64,000 nt of DNA from Rhizobiales bacterium PAR1 (GTDB lineage: Bacteria > Pseudomonadota > Alphaproteobacteria > Rhizobiales > Beijerinckiaceae): NCBI GenBank assembly GCA_002256205.1, contig NKIW01000005.1:1-64000 (forward strand), in the 5' to 3' direction. The translations under genes were made by a program, and so were the position numbers. The stretch's first letter is position 1. Each line of letters starts with the position of its first letter. The notes under the pieces are model-generated. The model searched no databases and was not told the DNA's origin. It saw only the letters and a list, made by a program, of their open reading frames with translations. Positions 44,698-54,300 of this stretch are shown here, piece after piece.

Positions 44698-46107
44698 TCA
44701 GGCCGCGCTACGCCCGGCAGAGGCATTGCCGCCGCCCGAGAACCGGCGACGCTTGCGCGGACGGCTCTGGTTGGCGCGATCTGGACCACCACGATCCTGC
44801 ATCGCACGGTCCTGCTGCGGGCGATCTTGTCCCGGCTTGCTGTCGCGCGGCGCGCCCTGGCGATTGTCCGTCCGCGCCGGATTTTGCGGGCGAGCGGCAT
44901 GGTTCGGGCGCGGCGCGGAGGGCTCGCGGAAGGAAGCGGCTTCTACCTTGAAACCTTCCGGCAGAGCCAGAACCGGGATCGGCAGGCGCGTCAGCTTCTC
45001 GATGTCGCGCAGGTAGGGACGCTCCTCGTTCGAGCAGAAGGCCATCGCGATGCCGGTCGCACCCGCACGGGCGGTCCGGCCAATGCGGTGAACATAGGAT
45101 TCGGCGACGTTCGGCAGATCATAGTTGATGACATGCGTCACGCCGTCGACGTCGATGCCGCGCGCGGCGATATCCGTCGCGACCAGCACGCGGCAGGAAC
45201 CGGCGCGGAAGGCACCGAGGGCACGTTCGCGCTGGGCCTGGCTCTTGTTGCCATGAATGGCGGCGGATTCGATGCCTTCACGCTCCAGATGCTTCACCAC
45301 CTTGTCCGCGCCATGCTTGGTGCGGCTGAACACCAGCACACGCTCGATCGCAGGATCGCGCAGGATGGTCGCCAGCAGATGCTGCTTGGCCGAAACCGGC
45401 ACGAACATCACGCCTTGCGTTACGCGCTCGGCGGTCGTCGCAACGGGGGTCACCGCCACCTTGACCGGATCGGTCAGGAAGGCATCGGCGAGGCCGGCGA
45501 TGGTCTTTGGCATGGTTGCCGAGAAAAACAGGCTCTGGCGCGTCTTCGGCAGCATCGGAATGATGCGCTTCAACGGCACGATGAACCCGAGGTCGAGCAT
45601 CTGGTCGGCTTCGTCGAGCACGAGGATCTCGAGATCGCGGAGCGAGAGTGCCTTCTGATCGATGAGATCGAGCAGGCGACCCGGCGTCGCAACGAGAATA
45701 TCGGCGCCCGTGGCCAAACGCTTGATCTGCTTGCCGACCGGCACGCCGCCGAAAACGACATCGATCGAGAGGTGCATGAACTTGCCGTAGGCGCGGAAGC
45801 TGTCCGCGATCTGGCTCGCCAGTTCCCGTGTCGGGCTGAGGATCAGCGCGCGGCAGGTCTTGGGCTTGCGCGTGATGCCGGATTTGCCAAGGCGATGCAG
45901 GATCGGCAGGGCGAAGGCGGCGGTCTTGCCGGTGCCGGTCTGGGCGATGCCGAGAAGGTCACGGCCGGCGAGGCAATGCGGGATCGCCTGCGCCTGAATT
46001 GGGGTCGGCTTGGTGTAGCCCTCGGCGGCGAGTGCCTTCTGGAGCGGAGCCAGCAGGGCGAAATCGTTAAAAGATGTCAAAGGAGGTAACTTTCGGGAGG
46101 CTGCCAC
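44698..46107 (-). CDS. rhlE: DEAD-box RNA helicase, RhlE type
   Basis: Up to 469 residues. Motifs: Q (GYTKPTPIQ), I (AQTGTGKT), Ia (PTRELASQ), II (DEAD in VLDEADQMLD), III (SAT), V (ATDIAARGID) and VI (HRIGRTARAG). The C-terminal 90 residues are Arg/Gln/Asp-rich and disordered (DRPQQDRAMQDRGGPDRANQ), as in RhlE. It remodels RNA in ribosome assembly or decay and is often cold-inducible. The start is uncertain: a GTG at 46107 or a TTG about 9 codons later (TSFNDFALLAPLQ), since no strong ribosome-binding site is seen. Confidence 0.93.
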   Translation of the reverse strand: MAASRKLPPLTSFNDFALLAPLQKALAAEGYTKPTPIQAQAIPHCLAGRDLLGIAQTGTGKTAAFALPILHRLGKSGITRKPKTCRALILSPTRELASQIADSFRAYGKFMHLSIDVVFGGVPVGKQIKRLATGADILVATPGRLLDLIDQKALSLRDLEILVLDEADQMLDLGFIVPLKRIIPMLPKTRQSLFFSATMPKTIAGLADAFLTDPVKVAVTPVATTAERVTQGVMFVPVSAKQHLLATILRDPAIERVLVFSRTKHGADKVVKHLEREGIESAAIHGNKSQAQRERALGAFRAGSCRVLVATDIAARGIDVDGVTHVINYDLPNVAESYVHRIGRTARAGATGIAMAFCSNEERPYLRDIEKLTRLPIPVLALPEGFKVEAASFREPSAPRPNHAARPQNPARTDNRQGAPRDSKPGQDRPQQDRAMQDRGGPDRANQSRPRKRRRFSGGGNASAGRSAA

Positions 46108-46378
46108 GCGGCAGCAGCGGCCCCGGTGCGATCATCGCACCCGGAACCATGGGAACGGCCCGCGTGATGGGACCATCAGGAATGGAACGATTGAAGGGGG
46201 AAGCCGGCACCCGAAGTTGGATTTGAAATCCGGGGCGCAATCACGCTGCTTCACACACGCGTCACAATCGACGCTGACGTTCTATGGAGATCACTGCTCT
46301 TGTTGCAGTGCAATGTCAAGCGGCGGAAACGTCGCCTGACGATCTTGGTAAAGCCCGGTTGCCCCGGGCTCAAAGCAA

Positions 46379-46660
46379 TCAGCGCGTGCCGGTGGCCGGC
46401 GCGGCGCCCGGACGGCCGCCCGGACCGGTCGGACGAACCTTCGGCTTCGGCATCGGCAGCAGGCCTTCGCGCTGCATCTTCTTGCGCTGCAGCTTGCGTG
46501 CGCGGCGAATCGCTTCGCCCTTCTCGCGGTTCTTGCGCTCGGACGGCTTTTCGTAGGCTTTCCGCTGACGCATCTCGCGGAAAACGCCCTCGCGCTGCAT
46601 CTTTTTCTTCAGGACGCGGAGCGCCTGCTCGACGTTGTTGTCACGAACGAGAACTTGCAA
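46379..46660 (-). CDS. rpsU: 30S ribosomal protein S21
   Basis: 93 residues. [20 protein letters not shown] and [21 protein letters not shown] are S21 signatures. A Pro/Gly-rich C-terminal extension ([19 protein letters not shown]) makes it about 20 residues longer than the E. coli protein, as is common in alphaproteobacteria. Confidence 0.97.
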   Translation of the reverse strand: MQVLVRDNNVEQALRVLKKKMQREGVFREMRQRKAYEKPSERKNREKGEAIRRARKLQRKKMQREGLLPMPKPKVRPTGPGGRPGAAPATGTR

Positions 46661-46809
46661 GGGGATCTCCCGGATAGAGCATTTTCAAACCAAGGGAATG
46701 CCGGTTCCCGTGTGAAGAACCGAAGGTCCGTTCTTACGAAAATGCGACAAAACGAAAGTGCGGCGCGCTCGACCTGACTCTGTCTGGCCAAGGGGCGCAC
46801 CAGGCACCG

Positions 46810-46849
46810 AAAAAGAAAGAAACACCCCGGCAGATGACCCGTCGGGGTT
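46810..46849 (-). terminator. Terminator after the cold-shock gene
   Basis: On the minus strand AACCCCG pairs with CGGGGT across a loop of about 13 bases and is followed by GTTTCTTTCTTTTTC, a T-rich tract. It lies about 55 bases beyond the stop of the cold-shock gene. Confidence 0.65.
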
Positions 46850-46902
46850 GAGAGGAGGCGTGAGGCGTACCGCTCAGCGGCAGCGCCCGGCGCTCTGGTC
46901 GA

Positions 46903-47115
46903 TCAATCAGCGAGCTGAAGGCGATCGGCGGCCGACTTGCCCGAACGGCGATCGGCAACGATCTCGTACGAGATCTTCTGGCCTTCGTTCAGGCCGTTGA
47001 GGCCCGCGCGCTCGACAGCGCTGATGTGGACGAACACGTCGGTGCCGCCGTTATCCGGCTGGATGAAGCCGAAGCCCTTTTGGGCGTTGAACCACTTGAC
47101 GGTTCCGGTTTGCAT
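46903..47115 (-). CDS. Cold-shock protein (CspA family)
   Basis: 70 residues with RNA-binding motifs RNP1 KGFGFIQPD and RNP2 VFVHIS, beginning [14 protein letters not shown]. Single-stranded nucleic-acid chaperone. A long upstream region of about 470 bases to the tRNA gene leaves room for a structured 5' leader, as many csp mRNAs have, though no specific element was recognised. Confidence 0.97.
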   Translation of the reverse strand: MQTGTVKWFNAQKGFGFIQPDNGGTDVFVHISAVERAGLNGLNEGQKISYEIVADRRSGKSAADRLQLAD

Positions 47116-47524
47116 GGGAGTACCTTTGGAAAAGAGAGTGACAAATCAACGCACGCATGCGCACCGGCGTGACCGCCATCTGCACGTACGTCGTCCATCG
47201 ATGTTCATGGGAGAGGTCGTCAGCCAAAGTGGCCCATTGGGTCCACGGGGGCAAAGTCGTTCGGCCGAAACTCGATCCGGCGTAACTAGCAGCCTTTTGC
47301 TCCCGGAGCAAGTTGCTCATTTGTCACAAAAAATTCGGAGCAAGAGAAAGACCGGCGGGGTTTTTGTCGATTCTCTGTCGCGCCTGCGGCTCTCTTGTCT
47401 GTTGGCCGGGCAGGCGTCAGCACAGCGATGTTGTTGCGAAGTCAGCCGCCAAGGCCCACAAAAAGGCCCACAAATCGCGCGGCTGTCAACGGATGGGGGT
47501 GGTCGTTAGCGGCCCCAAAACAGC
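47116..47524. other. Leader region of cold-shock gene, no other gene recognised
   Basis: About 410 bases. It contains a tandem direct repeat, AAGGCCCACAA twice (about 47451-47475), and GC-rich sequence near 47400. It likely includes the csp promoter and leader. No protein gene is credible. Confidence 0.4.
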
Positions 47525-47552
47525 AAAAAACCGGCCTTTTGGGCCGGTTTTT
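47525..47552 (-). terminator. Bidirectional rho-independent terminator, serves tRNA-Leu
   Basis: AAAAAACCGGCC-TTTT-GGGCCGGTTTTT: a GC-rich stem with an A tract before and a T tract after, so it works on either strand. On the minus strand it lies about 30 bases beyond the tRNA-Leu gene. Confidence 0.85.
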
Positions 47553-47583
47553 GGTCACCTACGCATGTCAGCGAAGGGAGTGA

Positions 47584-47668
47584 TGGTGCCCAGAAGAGGA
47601 CTCGAACCTCCACGGTGTTACCCGCTGCTACCTGAAAGCAGTGCGTCTACCAATTCCGCCATCTGGGC
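47584..47668 (-). tRNA. tRNA-Leu (anticodon CAG)
   Basis: 85 bases on the minus strand including an encoded CCA. Acceptor stem GCCCAGA / TCTGGGC, D arm GCGGAATTGGTAGACGC, anticodon stem CTGCT-TTCAGGT-AGCAG with CAG at 34-36 reading CUG codons, a long variable arm (class II, CGGGTAACACCGT) and T arm GAGGTTCGAGTCCTC. All hallmarks of tRNA-Leu are present. Confidence 0.97.
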
Positions 47669-47843
47669 CTTGGCGTTTCAATGGCGATGCCTCGCGCAAT
47701 TGTCAACCGGCTCGCAACAAAGAATGGCACGAAAGAGTGAACGGCTTTCTCGTTCACCCTGTCCCGCTTTTTCCCATTGCGCGCAAGCATAACAGGCATA
47801 GATTGATTGCCAGCCAATCAATTGGTCGAAAAGGAAGCGCAGT

Positions 47844-48200
47844 ATGACTCTTGGTCACTCCAGTGTTTCGCAAGGTCGCAAGCCGCGCAGCGAGCCCTTG
47901 CTGGTGTTTCTCGTGGTCAACGGTGTCTGGGGCGGCCTTCTGGGCCTCGCCTTTGCTGCCGGCGCCGTGGCACTCAATCTCGGCCATCTGCGCGAACTGA
48001 TCACTTTTTCCGCCGATGGCGCGATTGCTATGGGGCTGCTGACGCTGGGCTGCGTCGTCACTTTCGCTAGCGTGGTCATGGGCGGGGCGGTGATGCTGCT
48101 CGATCGCGAGGATCAGAAGCCGGCATCCGGCCATAAGGTTCTGCGCGAACTCATCCCGGTCCGCGTGGCGGTCAAGGCGCGGGTGCGTTCGCATTCCTGA
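47844..48200 (+). CDS. Small membrane protein of unknown function
   Basis: 118 residues with AAGGAAG ahead of the start. Two membrane helices (LLVFLVVNGVWGGLLGLAFAAGAVALNL and AIAMGLLTLGCVVTFASVVMGGAVMLL) and a basic C-terminus. Conserved-looking but no function known to me. Confidence 0.75.
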   Translation: MTLGHSSVSQGRKPRSEPLLVFLVVNGVWGGLLGLAFAAGAVALNLGHLRELITFSADGAIAMGLLTLGCVVTFASVVMGGAVMLLDREDQKPASGHKVLRELIPVRVAVKARVRSHS

Positions 48201-48300
48201 TGTCTCTTGCCTGAAGCTTCTTGCCTAATGCTTCTGCCGGATTGATCCGGCCTTGCGAATTGACTAGAGCATGAGGGAGTTCTGGCTGAAGGGAGCACTC

Positions 48301-49263
48301 ATGTCTGCGCGCCTCGTGACGATTTTCGGTGGGTCCGGCTTTGTGGGCCGTCATCTCGTGCGAGCGCTGGCAAAAGAGGGCTGGCGCATCCGCGTCGCTG
48401 TGCGGCGGCCGGATCTGGCGGGTCATCTCCAGCCGCTCGGCGCGGTGGGCCAGATTCACGGCATTCAGGCCAATCTGCGCTATCGCGATTCGATCGCCCG
48501 CGCGATCAAGGGCGCGGACGCGGTGGTCAATCTCGTCGGCATCCTGAGCGAGAGCGGTCGTCAGAAATTCTCGACGGTGCAGGCGCAGGGCGCACGCTTT
48601 GTCGCGGAGGAAGCCGCGAAGGCGGGCATCACCAATCTCGTGCATCTCTCGGCGATTGGCGCCGATGCAAATGCCGAGGCTGATTACGCCCGCACCAAGG
48701 CTTTGGGCGAGGCGGCGGTGCTGGCGGCCGTGCCGAGCGCAGTCGTGCTACGGCCCTCGATTGTGTTCGGGCCGGAAGACCAGTTCTTCAACCGCTTTGC
48801 CAATATGGCGCGTTTCAGCCCGGTTCTGCCGCTGATTGGCGGCGGTGAGACGAAATTCCAGCCGGTCTATGTCGGTGATGTTGCCGATGCCATCGCCAAG
48901 GCGCTCGATGGCGCGGCGAAGCCCGGCGCGACCTATGAGCTTGGTGGGCCGGAGACGGCTTCGTTCAAAACCATTCTCGAATATATCCTCGCCGTCACCA
49001 ACCGGAAGCGTCCGCTCGTCAACCTGCCGTTCGCTCTGGCGAAGATGCAGGCAAGCGTACTCGAACTCCTGCCGGGCAAGCTTCTGACGGTTGATCAGGT
49101 GACGATGCTGGAAACCGATAACGTCGTCAGCGCTGCCGCGAAGGCGGAAGGGCGCACGCTCGAAGGTCTCGGCATCGTGCCGACGACCTACGAATCGGTC
49201 GTGCCGAGCTATCTCTATGCGTTCCGCAAGCACGGCCAGTTTGAGCGCGCCGCGACGGCTTGA
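48301..49263 (+). CDS. Complex I NDUFA9-like NAD(P)-binding protein
   Basis: 320 residues from the ATG at 48301 (MSARLVTIFGGSGFVGRHLV) with GAAGGGAG ahead. Rossmann motif GGSGFVG, atypical short-chain dehydrogenase fold (NLVHLSAIGADANAEADYARTKALGE, VLRPSIVFGPEDQFFNRFANMARF, TKFQPVYVGDVADAI). This matches the NDUFA9 subgroup that in alphaproteobacteria and mitochondria is an accessory of NADH:quinone oxidoreductase or a related membrane protein. Confidence 0.92.
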   Translation: MSARLVTIFGGSGFVGRHLVRALAKEGWRIRVAVRRPDLAGHLQPLGAVGQIHGIQANLRYRDSIARAIKGADAVVNLVGILSESGRQKFSTVQAQGARFVAEEAAKAGITNLVHLSAIGADANAEADYARTKALGEAAVLAAVPSAVVLRPSIVFGPEDQFFNRFANMARFSPVLPLIGGGETKFQPVYVGDVADAIAKALDGAAKPGATYELGGPETASFKTILEYILAVTNRKRPLVNLPFALAKMQASVLELLPGKLLTVDQVTMLETDNVVSAAAKAEGRTLEGLGIVPTTYESVVPSYLYAFRKHGQFERAATA

Positions 49264-49289
49264 TTCGCCGACATTGCACTCAGCATGAA

Positions 49290-49311
49290 AAGGCCGGCGA
49301 GAGCCGGCCTT
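49290..49311 (+). terminator. Rho-independent terminator
   Basis: AAGGCCGGC-GAGA-GCCGGCCTT, a perfect 9-base stem with a 4-base loop, followed by ATTAGTTAG. It lies 27 bases beyond the stop of the NDUFA9-like gene and also before the convergent dehydrogenase end. Confidence 0.75.
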
Positions 49312-49340
49312 ATTAGTTAGGTTGCAGAAGCAGGCGCACC

Positions 49341-50339
49341 TTACCCGCCTGGCAGCATCAGCACGCGATCCGGCGGAGTGTGGCCGTCGATGAAGGTCTT
49401 GATGTTGATGATGACCTTTTCGCCCATTTCGTTGCGGCTCTCGACAGTCGAGGAGCCCATGTGCGGCATCAGCGCGACCTTGCCCTTCTCGGCGAGCTTG
49501 ACGAGGCGGGAAGAGACGGCGGGCTCGTGCTCGTAAACATCGAGTGCGGCACCGGCGAGCTGGCTCGTTTCGAGCATTTCGGAGAGCGCGTCCGAGTCAA
49601 CAATCTCGCCGCGCGCGGTATTGACGAGGATCGCCTCTGGCTTAAGCAGCTTGAGGCGGCGGCCTGAAAGAAGGTGGAAGGTCGCGGGTGTGTGCGGGCA
49701 ATGCACCGTGACGATATCCATCCGCGCCAGCATCCGGTCGAGGCTGTCCCAGTAGGTTGCCTGCAACTCTTCCTCGATGCGCTTCGGCGCCGGGCGGCGG
49801 TTGTGATAATGCACCTGAAGCCCAAAGGCGCGGGCACGGCGCGCGACCGCGAGGCCGATGCGGCCCATGCCAATGATTCCGAGGCGCTTGCCATGGATGC
49901 GGTGGCCCAGCATCCAGCCCGGCGACCAGCCATGCCAGTTGCCTTCCGGCACAACGCGCACGCCCTCGACGAAGCGGCGCGCCACGGCAACGATCAGCGC
50001 CATGGTGAAATCCGCCATATCCTCGGTCAGAACGCCCGGCGTGTTGGTGACGGTGATGCCGCGCTTCATCGCGGCGCCCACGTCGATGTTGTCGGTACCA
50101 TTGCCGAAGTTCGCGATCAGCTTGAGCTGGGGGCCAGCCTTGGCGATCAGCTCGGCGTCGATCCGGTCCGTGATCGTTGGCACGAGCACGCGGGCGCGCT
50201 GCATGGCGCCGGCCAGCGCATCGTGGGACATGGGCTCGTCATGCTCGTTTCGTTCGAGATTGAAGAGTTCATGCATCCGCGTCTCGATCCCCTCCGGGAG
50301 GCGGCGGGTCAGGATGACAAGCGGCTTTTCGCGATTCAT
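49341..50339 (-). CDS. 2-hydroxyacid dehydrogenase (glyoxylate reductase-like)
   Basis: 332 residues from the ATG at 50339 (MNREKPLVILTRRLPEGIETRM). D-isomer-specific 2-hydroxyacid dehydrogenase fold: GNGTDNIDV, NAD motif GIIGMGRIGLAVARRA, catalytic Arg in NTARGEIVD, catalytic Glu/His pair in YEHEPAV and MPHMGSSTVESR. Likely reduces glyoxylate or hydroxypyruvate. Confidence 0.92.
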   Translation of the reverse strand: MNREKPLVILTRRLPEGIETRMHELFNLERNEHDEPMSHDALAGAMQRARVLVPTITDRIDAELIAKAGPQLKLIANFGNGTDNIDVGAAMKRGITVTNTPGVLTEDMADFTMALIVAVARRFVEGVRVVPEGNWHGWSPGWMLGHRIHGKRLGIIGMGRIGLAVARRARAFGLQVHYHNRRPAPKRIEEELQATYWDSLDRMLARMDIVTVHCPHTPATFHLLSGRRLKLLKPEAILVNTARGEIVDSDALSEMLETSQLAGAALDVYEHEPAVSSRLVKLAEKGKVALMPHMGSSTVESRNEMGEKVIINIKTFIDGHTPPDRVLMLPGG

Positions 50340-50582
50340 CGGGTCTCGTCCAGGATGTTCCGGTTCTTGAGCATCTCCGAAAGGGTCCATCCGGCCACAA
50401 AGGACCAGAAAGTGCCCTTTCGGGGCGGTCGGATTCGTTCTTTAGCGCGCAATAAACGGTCCGTTAACGGGCGTCGACAAAAAACAGATAACGACCCTTA
50501 ACTCTGCGCCTTCTGCTCGCCGTAATGGGGTAGCATCTCGGGCGCACCCATGACAATTCGATCGCGAGGAGCATTCGTCTCA

Positions 50583-51119
50583 ATGCCCGATATTCGTCGT
50601 CTCGCTTCCGCGCCGTCAATGGTTCTGGTGCTTGGTCTGGTGCTTGCTGGCTCCGGTGTCCGCGCGGAAGATGCGCCGAACACCGGTTCAGTGACGAAAC
50701 TGCCGATCCCGCGCTTCGTCAGCCTCAAGCCTTCGGATACGCCGATGCGCGAGGGGCCGAGCAAGGATCACCGCATCAAATGGGTGTTCAAGCGTGAAGG
50801 GTTGCCGGTGGAAGTCATCGGCGAGCATGAGCAATGGCGCCGCATCCGTGATTCCGAGTCGACCGATGGCTGGGTCTACTTCGGGCGCCTCTCGAACCGC
50901 CGCACCGTGATCATCCGCGCAGCGAAGGACAAGGGCCAGCAAAACCTTTTCAAGGATGACAAGGACGGTAGCGCCATCGTCGCGCGGCTGGAGCCGGGCG
51001 TCATCGCCAATGTCGAGAACTGCTCCGTCGGCTGGTGCAAGGTCTCGGTAGAAGGCTACGCCGGGTATCTTAAAAAGGACGCGCTCTGGGGCGTCTATGC
51101 CGACGAGAAGGTCAAGTAG
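50583..51119 (+). CDS. Secreted SH3-domain protein
   Basis: 178 residues from the ATG at 50583 (a start at 50550 is possible). Signal peptide (RLASAPSMVLVLGLVLAGSGVRA). Two bacterial SH3-like repeats: SLKPSDTPMREGPSKDHRIKWVFKREGLPVEVIGEHEQWRRIRDSESTDGWVYFGRLS and a second with RLEPGVIANVENCSVGWCKVSVEGYAGYLKKDALW. Similar proteins act at the cell wall. Function not established. Confidence 0.88.
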   Translation: MPDIRRLASAPSMVLVLGLVLAGSGVRAEDAPNTGSVTKLPIPRFVSLKPSDTPMREGPSKDHRIKWVFKREGLPVEVIGEHEQWRRIRDSESTDGWVYFGRLSNRRTVIIRAAKDKGQQNLFKDDKDGSAIVARLEPGVIANVENCSVGWCKVSVEGYAGYLKKDALWGVYADEKVK

Positions 51120-51161
51120 GCGAGAATCAAGGGCCTCAGGAAGGCAAGCATCGTCTGAACT

Positions 51162-51656
51162 TCAGTTCGTCTTCTTCCTCAGACGCACCACGACTTCCAC
51201 GCGGCAGATCTCCATCCCCTCCGGCGGCTCTGGCAGGTTGGTCACCGATACCTCACGCGCGGGAATATCGAGCAGGCCGTCACCGCCTTCGATGAAGAAG
51301 TGGTGATGCTCGGAGGTGTTGGTGTCGAAATAGGTGCGGCTGCCGTCAATCGCGATCTCGCGCAACAGGCCGACCTGTGTGAACTGGTTCAGCGTGTTGT
51401 AAATCGTCGCGAGACTCACCGGCACGCGGGCGCGCTGGGCTTCATCAAACAGCGTTTCCGCCGAGAGGTGGCGATCACCGCGCCCGAACAGCAGCCAGCC
51501 AAGCGCAACGCGCTGACGGGTCGGCCGGAGGCCGGCGCTTCGCAGGCGCTCTTTCAGGTCATGCACAGGACAGCCAGCAAGGCTCGGCACGCCGCGGCGC
51601 CCATCGGGCCCCTCGCCGGTTTCCGTTCCCCTCATCAGCGTGACCATGCGTGCCAC
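51162..51656 (-). CDS. irr: Iron response regulator Irr (Fur family)
   Basis: Up to 164 residues; starts at 51656 or the ATG at 51635. Contains GCPVHDLKERLRSAGLRPTRQRVALGWLLF, a Fur-type helix (PVSLATIYNTLNQFTQVGLLREI), and the metal/haem region DTNTSEHHHFF characteristic of Irr. The N-terminal GCPVHD is like the haem regulatory motif of Bradyrhizobium Irr, which triggers haem-dependent decay of the protein. Irr represses haem synthesis and activates iron uptake when iron is low. Divergent from fabA, an arrangement common in Hyphomicrobiales. Confidence 0.94.
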   Translation of the reverse strand: MARMVTLMRGTETGEGPDGRRGVPSLAGCPVHDLKERLRSAGLRPTRQRVALGWLLFGRGDRHLSAETLFDEAQRARVPVSLATIYNTLNQFTQVGLLREIAIDGSRTYFDTNTSEHHHFFIEGGDGLLDIPAREVSVTNLPEPPEGMEICRVEVVVRLRKKTN

Positions 51657-51941
51657 TCAGTGCTCCTAGCCTATGAATTGCTGCCCCAACAGCAGAATAA
51701 GCCCTAACTAGACCTTCCTCCGCAAGGAGACAAGGTTCTCCCGTGCAAGGTCCGGCATCAGAACCCTAGCGCAAAATCTTTTCAGGATGCTTGATCCTCC
51801 GCAAATCTGGAGCGATTTGGTAAGCTCGACCAAAATTCAGTTCGCCCGCGCGCAAATTTGGTCTAGACGGGAAGAGGACTTGCAGATTTATGACGGTCTT
51901 TCCCGAAAATGGGCCGGTTTTAACAGGGCGATCAATTCGAA

Positions 51942-52463
51942 ATGAGCACGGAACAAGGCGCACGGCGTTCGAGCTTCACCTATGAAGAGCTTCTGGCCTG
52001 CGGGCGCGGTGAACTCTTCGGCATGGGCAATGCCCAGTTGCCGATGCCGCCGATGCTGATGTTTGATCGCATCACCGAGGTTTCTGAGACTGGTGGCGCG
52101 AACGGTAAGGGCCATATTCAGGCCGAACTCGATGTGCGGCCCGACCTCTGGTTCTTCCCCTGCCACTTCAAGGGCGATCCGGTGATGCCGGGCTGCCTCG
52201 GGCTGGATGCGCTTTGGCAGTTGACCGGCTTTTACCTCGGCTGGCTCGGCCTGCCCGGCCGCGGTCGCGCGCTCGGCGTCGGCGAGGTGAAATTCGCTGA
52301 ACAGGTGCTGCCGACCACGAAAAAGGTGGTCTACGGCGTCGATTTCAAGCGCGTCTTCAAGGGCAAGCTTGTGCTCGGCATCGCCGATGGCTGGCTTGAG
52401 GCGGACGGCAAGCGCATCTACACCACATCCGATATGCGCGTCGGGCTGTTCCAGCCGACCTGA
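51942..52463 (+). CDS. fabA: 3-hydroxydecanoyl-ACP dehydratase/isomerase
   Basis: 173 residues. Catalytic His75 and Asp89 lie in [22 protein letters not shown] with the same 14-residue spacing as in E. coli FabA. FabA makes and isomerises the double bond in the unsaturated fatty acid pathway. Followed by a small gene and fabB. Confidence 0.97.
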   Translation: MSTEQGARRSSFTYEELLACGRGELFGMGNAQLPMPPMLMFDRITEVSETGGANGKGHIQAELDVRPDLWFFPCHFKGDPVMPGCLGLDALWQLTGFYLGWLGLPGRGRALGVGEVKFAEQVLPTTKKVVYGVDFKRVFKGKLVLGIADGWLEADGKRIYTTSDMRVGLFQPT

Positions 52464-52469
52464 TCCGCG

Positions 52470-52868
52470 ATGGCGCGGCAAGCGGAGCGTCTTACCGGCG
52501 TCTGGCATGGGCTCTATACCTATGCCGGCCAGCCGGAGCCGGTCTATTTCGTCGCAACGCTGATCGATTCCGGCGCCCACCTCTCGGGCTCGACGCACGA
52601 GAGCGCAATTGGCGAAGCCGGTGCGCCGCTGACGCTCTTTGCCAGCATCAATGGCACGCGGCATGGCAAAAGCATCTCCTTCACCAAGACCTATGACGGT
52701 TCGGGCGGCTGGGATCACTCGGTCGCCTACGATGGTCATCTCAATGCGGATCTCACCGAGATCGAGGGGCGCTGGAGCATAGGCGTGAAAGCCAACGGGC
52801 GCTTCCTGATGATCCGGTCGAGCGGTGCGAGCGAAGCCGTCGTACGGCGTGCCTTTGCACGCGCCTGA
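52470..52868 (+). CDS. Hypothetical protein between fabA and fabB
   Basis: 132 residues, 6 bases after the fabA stop. Beta-rich, no signal peptide: GVWHGLYTYAGQPEPVYFVATLIDSGAHLSG, TKTYDGSGGWDHSVAYDGHLNADLTEIEGRWSIG. The strand pattern and the GxW start resemble small lipocalin-like proteins, but this is not established. Position in the fab cluster suggests a lipid-related role. Confidence 0.75.
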   Translation: MARQAERLTGVWHGLYTYAGQPEPVYFVATLIDSGAHLSGSTHESAIGEAGAPLTLFASINGTRHGKSISFTKTYDGSGGWDHSVAYDGHLNADLTEIEGRWSIGVKANGRFLMIRSSGASEAVVRRAFARA

Positions 52869-53039
52869 GGTGAAAAGCGTGGCTTTGCGGCCTTCAGATG
52901 CCATCAACGCGCAAGTTGATCGCTGTTTCCCCTTGCGAAACGATGCGTCACAGTCCATGTCAGCAACGAGGGCCAGCACGGTTTTGAGGCCGGCTAAATT
53001 AGACAGCAAGTCATGCGTGCCGTTGAGGGAGGGAGCAAA

Positions 53040-54260
53040 ATGAGACGCGTCGTCGTCACCGGGATGGGGATTGTCTCGTCCATTGGCAACAATACGCAAG
53101 AGGTCAAAACCTCCCTGTTCGAAGCGAAATCCGGCATCACCTATTCGGCCGATTTTGAAGAACATGGCTTCCGCAGCCGCGTCTATGGCATGCCGACGCT
53201 CGATCCCGCGACCGTGCTTGACCGCCGCGCGATGCGCTTTCATGGCGGCGGCACCGGCTGGAATCAGGTCGCGATGGAGCAGGCCATCGCTCAGGCTGGC
53301 CTGTCCGAGGCCGAAGTTTCCAACGAGCGCACCGGCATTGTGATGGGCTCGGGCGGTCCGTCGACCCGTACCGTCATCGAGGCGGTCGACAAGGCACGCG
53401 AGAGCGGCAATTCCAAGCGCGTCGGCCCGTTCGCAGTTCCGAAAGCTATGTCCTCGACCGCTTCGGCGACGCTCGCGACATGGTTCAAGATCAAGGGCGT
53501 GAACTACTCGATCTCTTCCGCCTGCGCGACCTCGAACCATTGCATCGGCAACGCCTATGAGCTCATCCAGTGGGGCAAGCAGGACCGCGTATTCGCGGGC
53601 GGCTGCGAAGAACTCGACTGGACCCTCTCGGTTCTCTTCGACGCCATGGGCGCGATGTCCTCGACCTACAACAACTCGACCGCTAGCCGCGCCTATGACA
53701 AGAACCGTGACGGTTTCGTGATCGCGGGTGGCGCGGGCGTGCTCGTGCTCGAGGAATACGAGATGGCGAAGGCGCGCGGCGCCAATATCCTCGCCGAAAT
53801 CGTCGGCTACGGTGCGACGTCGGACGGCTATGACATGGTCGCCCCCTCGGGCGAAGGCGCCGTGCGCTGCATGCGTCAGGCGCTCGGTAGCCTCAACGCC
53901 CCGATCGACTATATCAACCCGCACGGCACCTCGACGCCGGTGGGTGATATCAAGGAAATCGAAGCGGTCCGCGAAGTCTTCGGCAACCGCGCGCAGGCGA
54001 TTCCGATCTCGGCCACCAAGTCGCTGACGGGCCACTCGCTCGGCGCGACCGGCGTGCAGGAGGCGATCTATTCGCTTTTGATGATGCAGAATGGCTTCAT
54101 CTGCGAGAGCGCGCATATCGAGGAAATCGATCCGGCGATGGCAGACATGAACATTGTCCGCAAGCGCATAGACAATGCCAAGCTCGGCTATGTCATGTCG
54201 AATTCCTTTGGCTTCGGCGGCACCAACGCGACCATCATCCTCAAGCATCCGGACGCGTGA
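53040..54260 (+). CDS. fabB: 3-oxoacyl-ACP synthase I
   Basis: 406 residues from the ATG at 53040 with GAGGGAGGGAGC ahead. Catalytic Cys162 ([12 protein letters not shown]), His in NPHGTSTP and in [10 protein letters not shown]; ends [16 protein letters not shown]. FabB extends unsaturated intermediates made by FabA. The pair ensures unsaturated fatty acid synthesis. Confidence 0.98.
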   Translation: MRRVVVTGMGIVSSIGNNTQEVKTSLFEAKSGITYSADFEEHGFRSRVYGMPTLDPATVLDRRAMRFHGGGTGWNQVAMEQAIAQAGLSEAEVSNERTGIVMGSGGPSTRTVIEAVDKARESGNSKRVGPFAVPKAMSSTASATLATWFKIKGVNYSISSACATSNHCIGNAYELIQWGKQDRVFAGGCEELDWTLSVLFDAMGAMSSTYNNSTASRAYDKNRDGFVIAGGAGVLVLEEYEMAKARGANILAEIVGYGATSDGYDMVAPSGEGAVRCMRQALGSLNAPIDYINPHGTSTPVGDIKEIEAVREVFGNRAQAIPISATKSLTGHSLGATGVQEAIYSLLMMQNGFICESAHIEEIDPAMADMNIVRKRIDNAKLGYVMSNSFGFGGTNATIILKHPDA

Positions 54261-54300
54261 GCGTCCGGCCTGCGGGCGTCGTGCAAAGGGAGGCTTCCCC

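Noticed and set aside
47450-47476. Tandem AAGGCCCACAA repeat near the tRNA gene as an integration site
   Set aside because: Only two short copies, no integrase gene and no duplication of the tRNA 3' end are visible.
47313-47792. Plus-strand frame running through the tRNA-Leu gene with VPRRGLEPPRCYP
   Set aside because: This peptide is a known false translation of the antisense strand of a tRNA-Leu; the tRNA is unambiguous.
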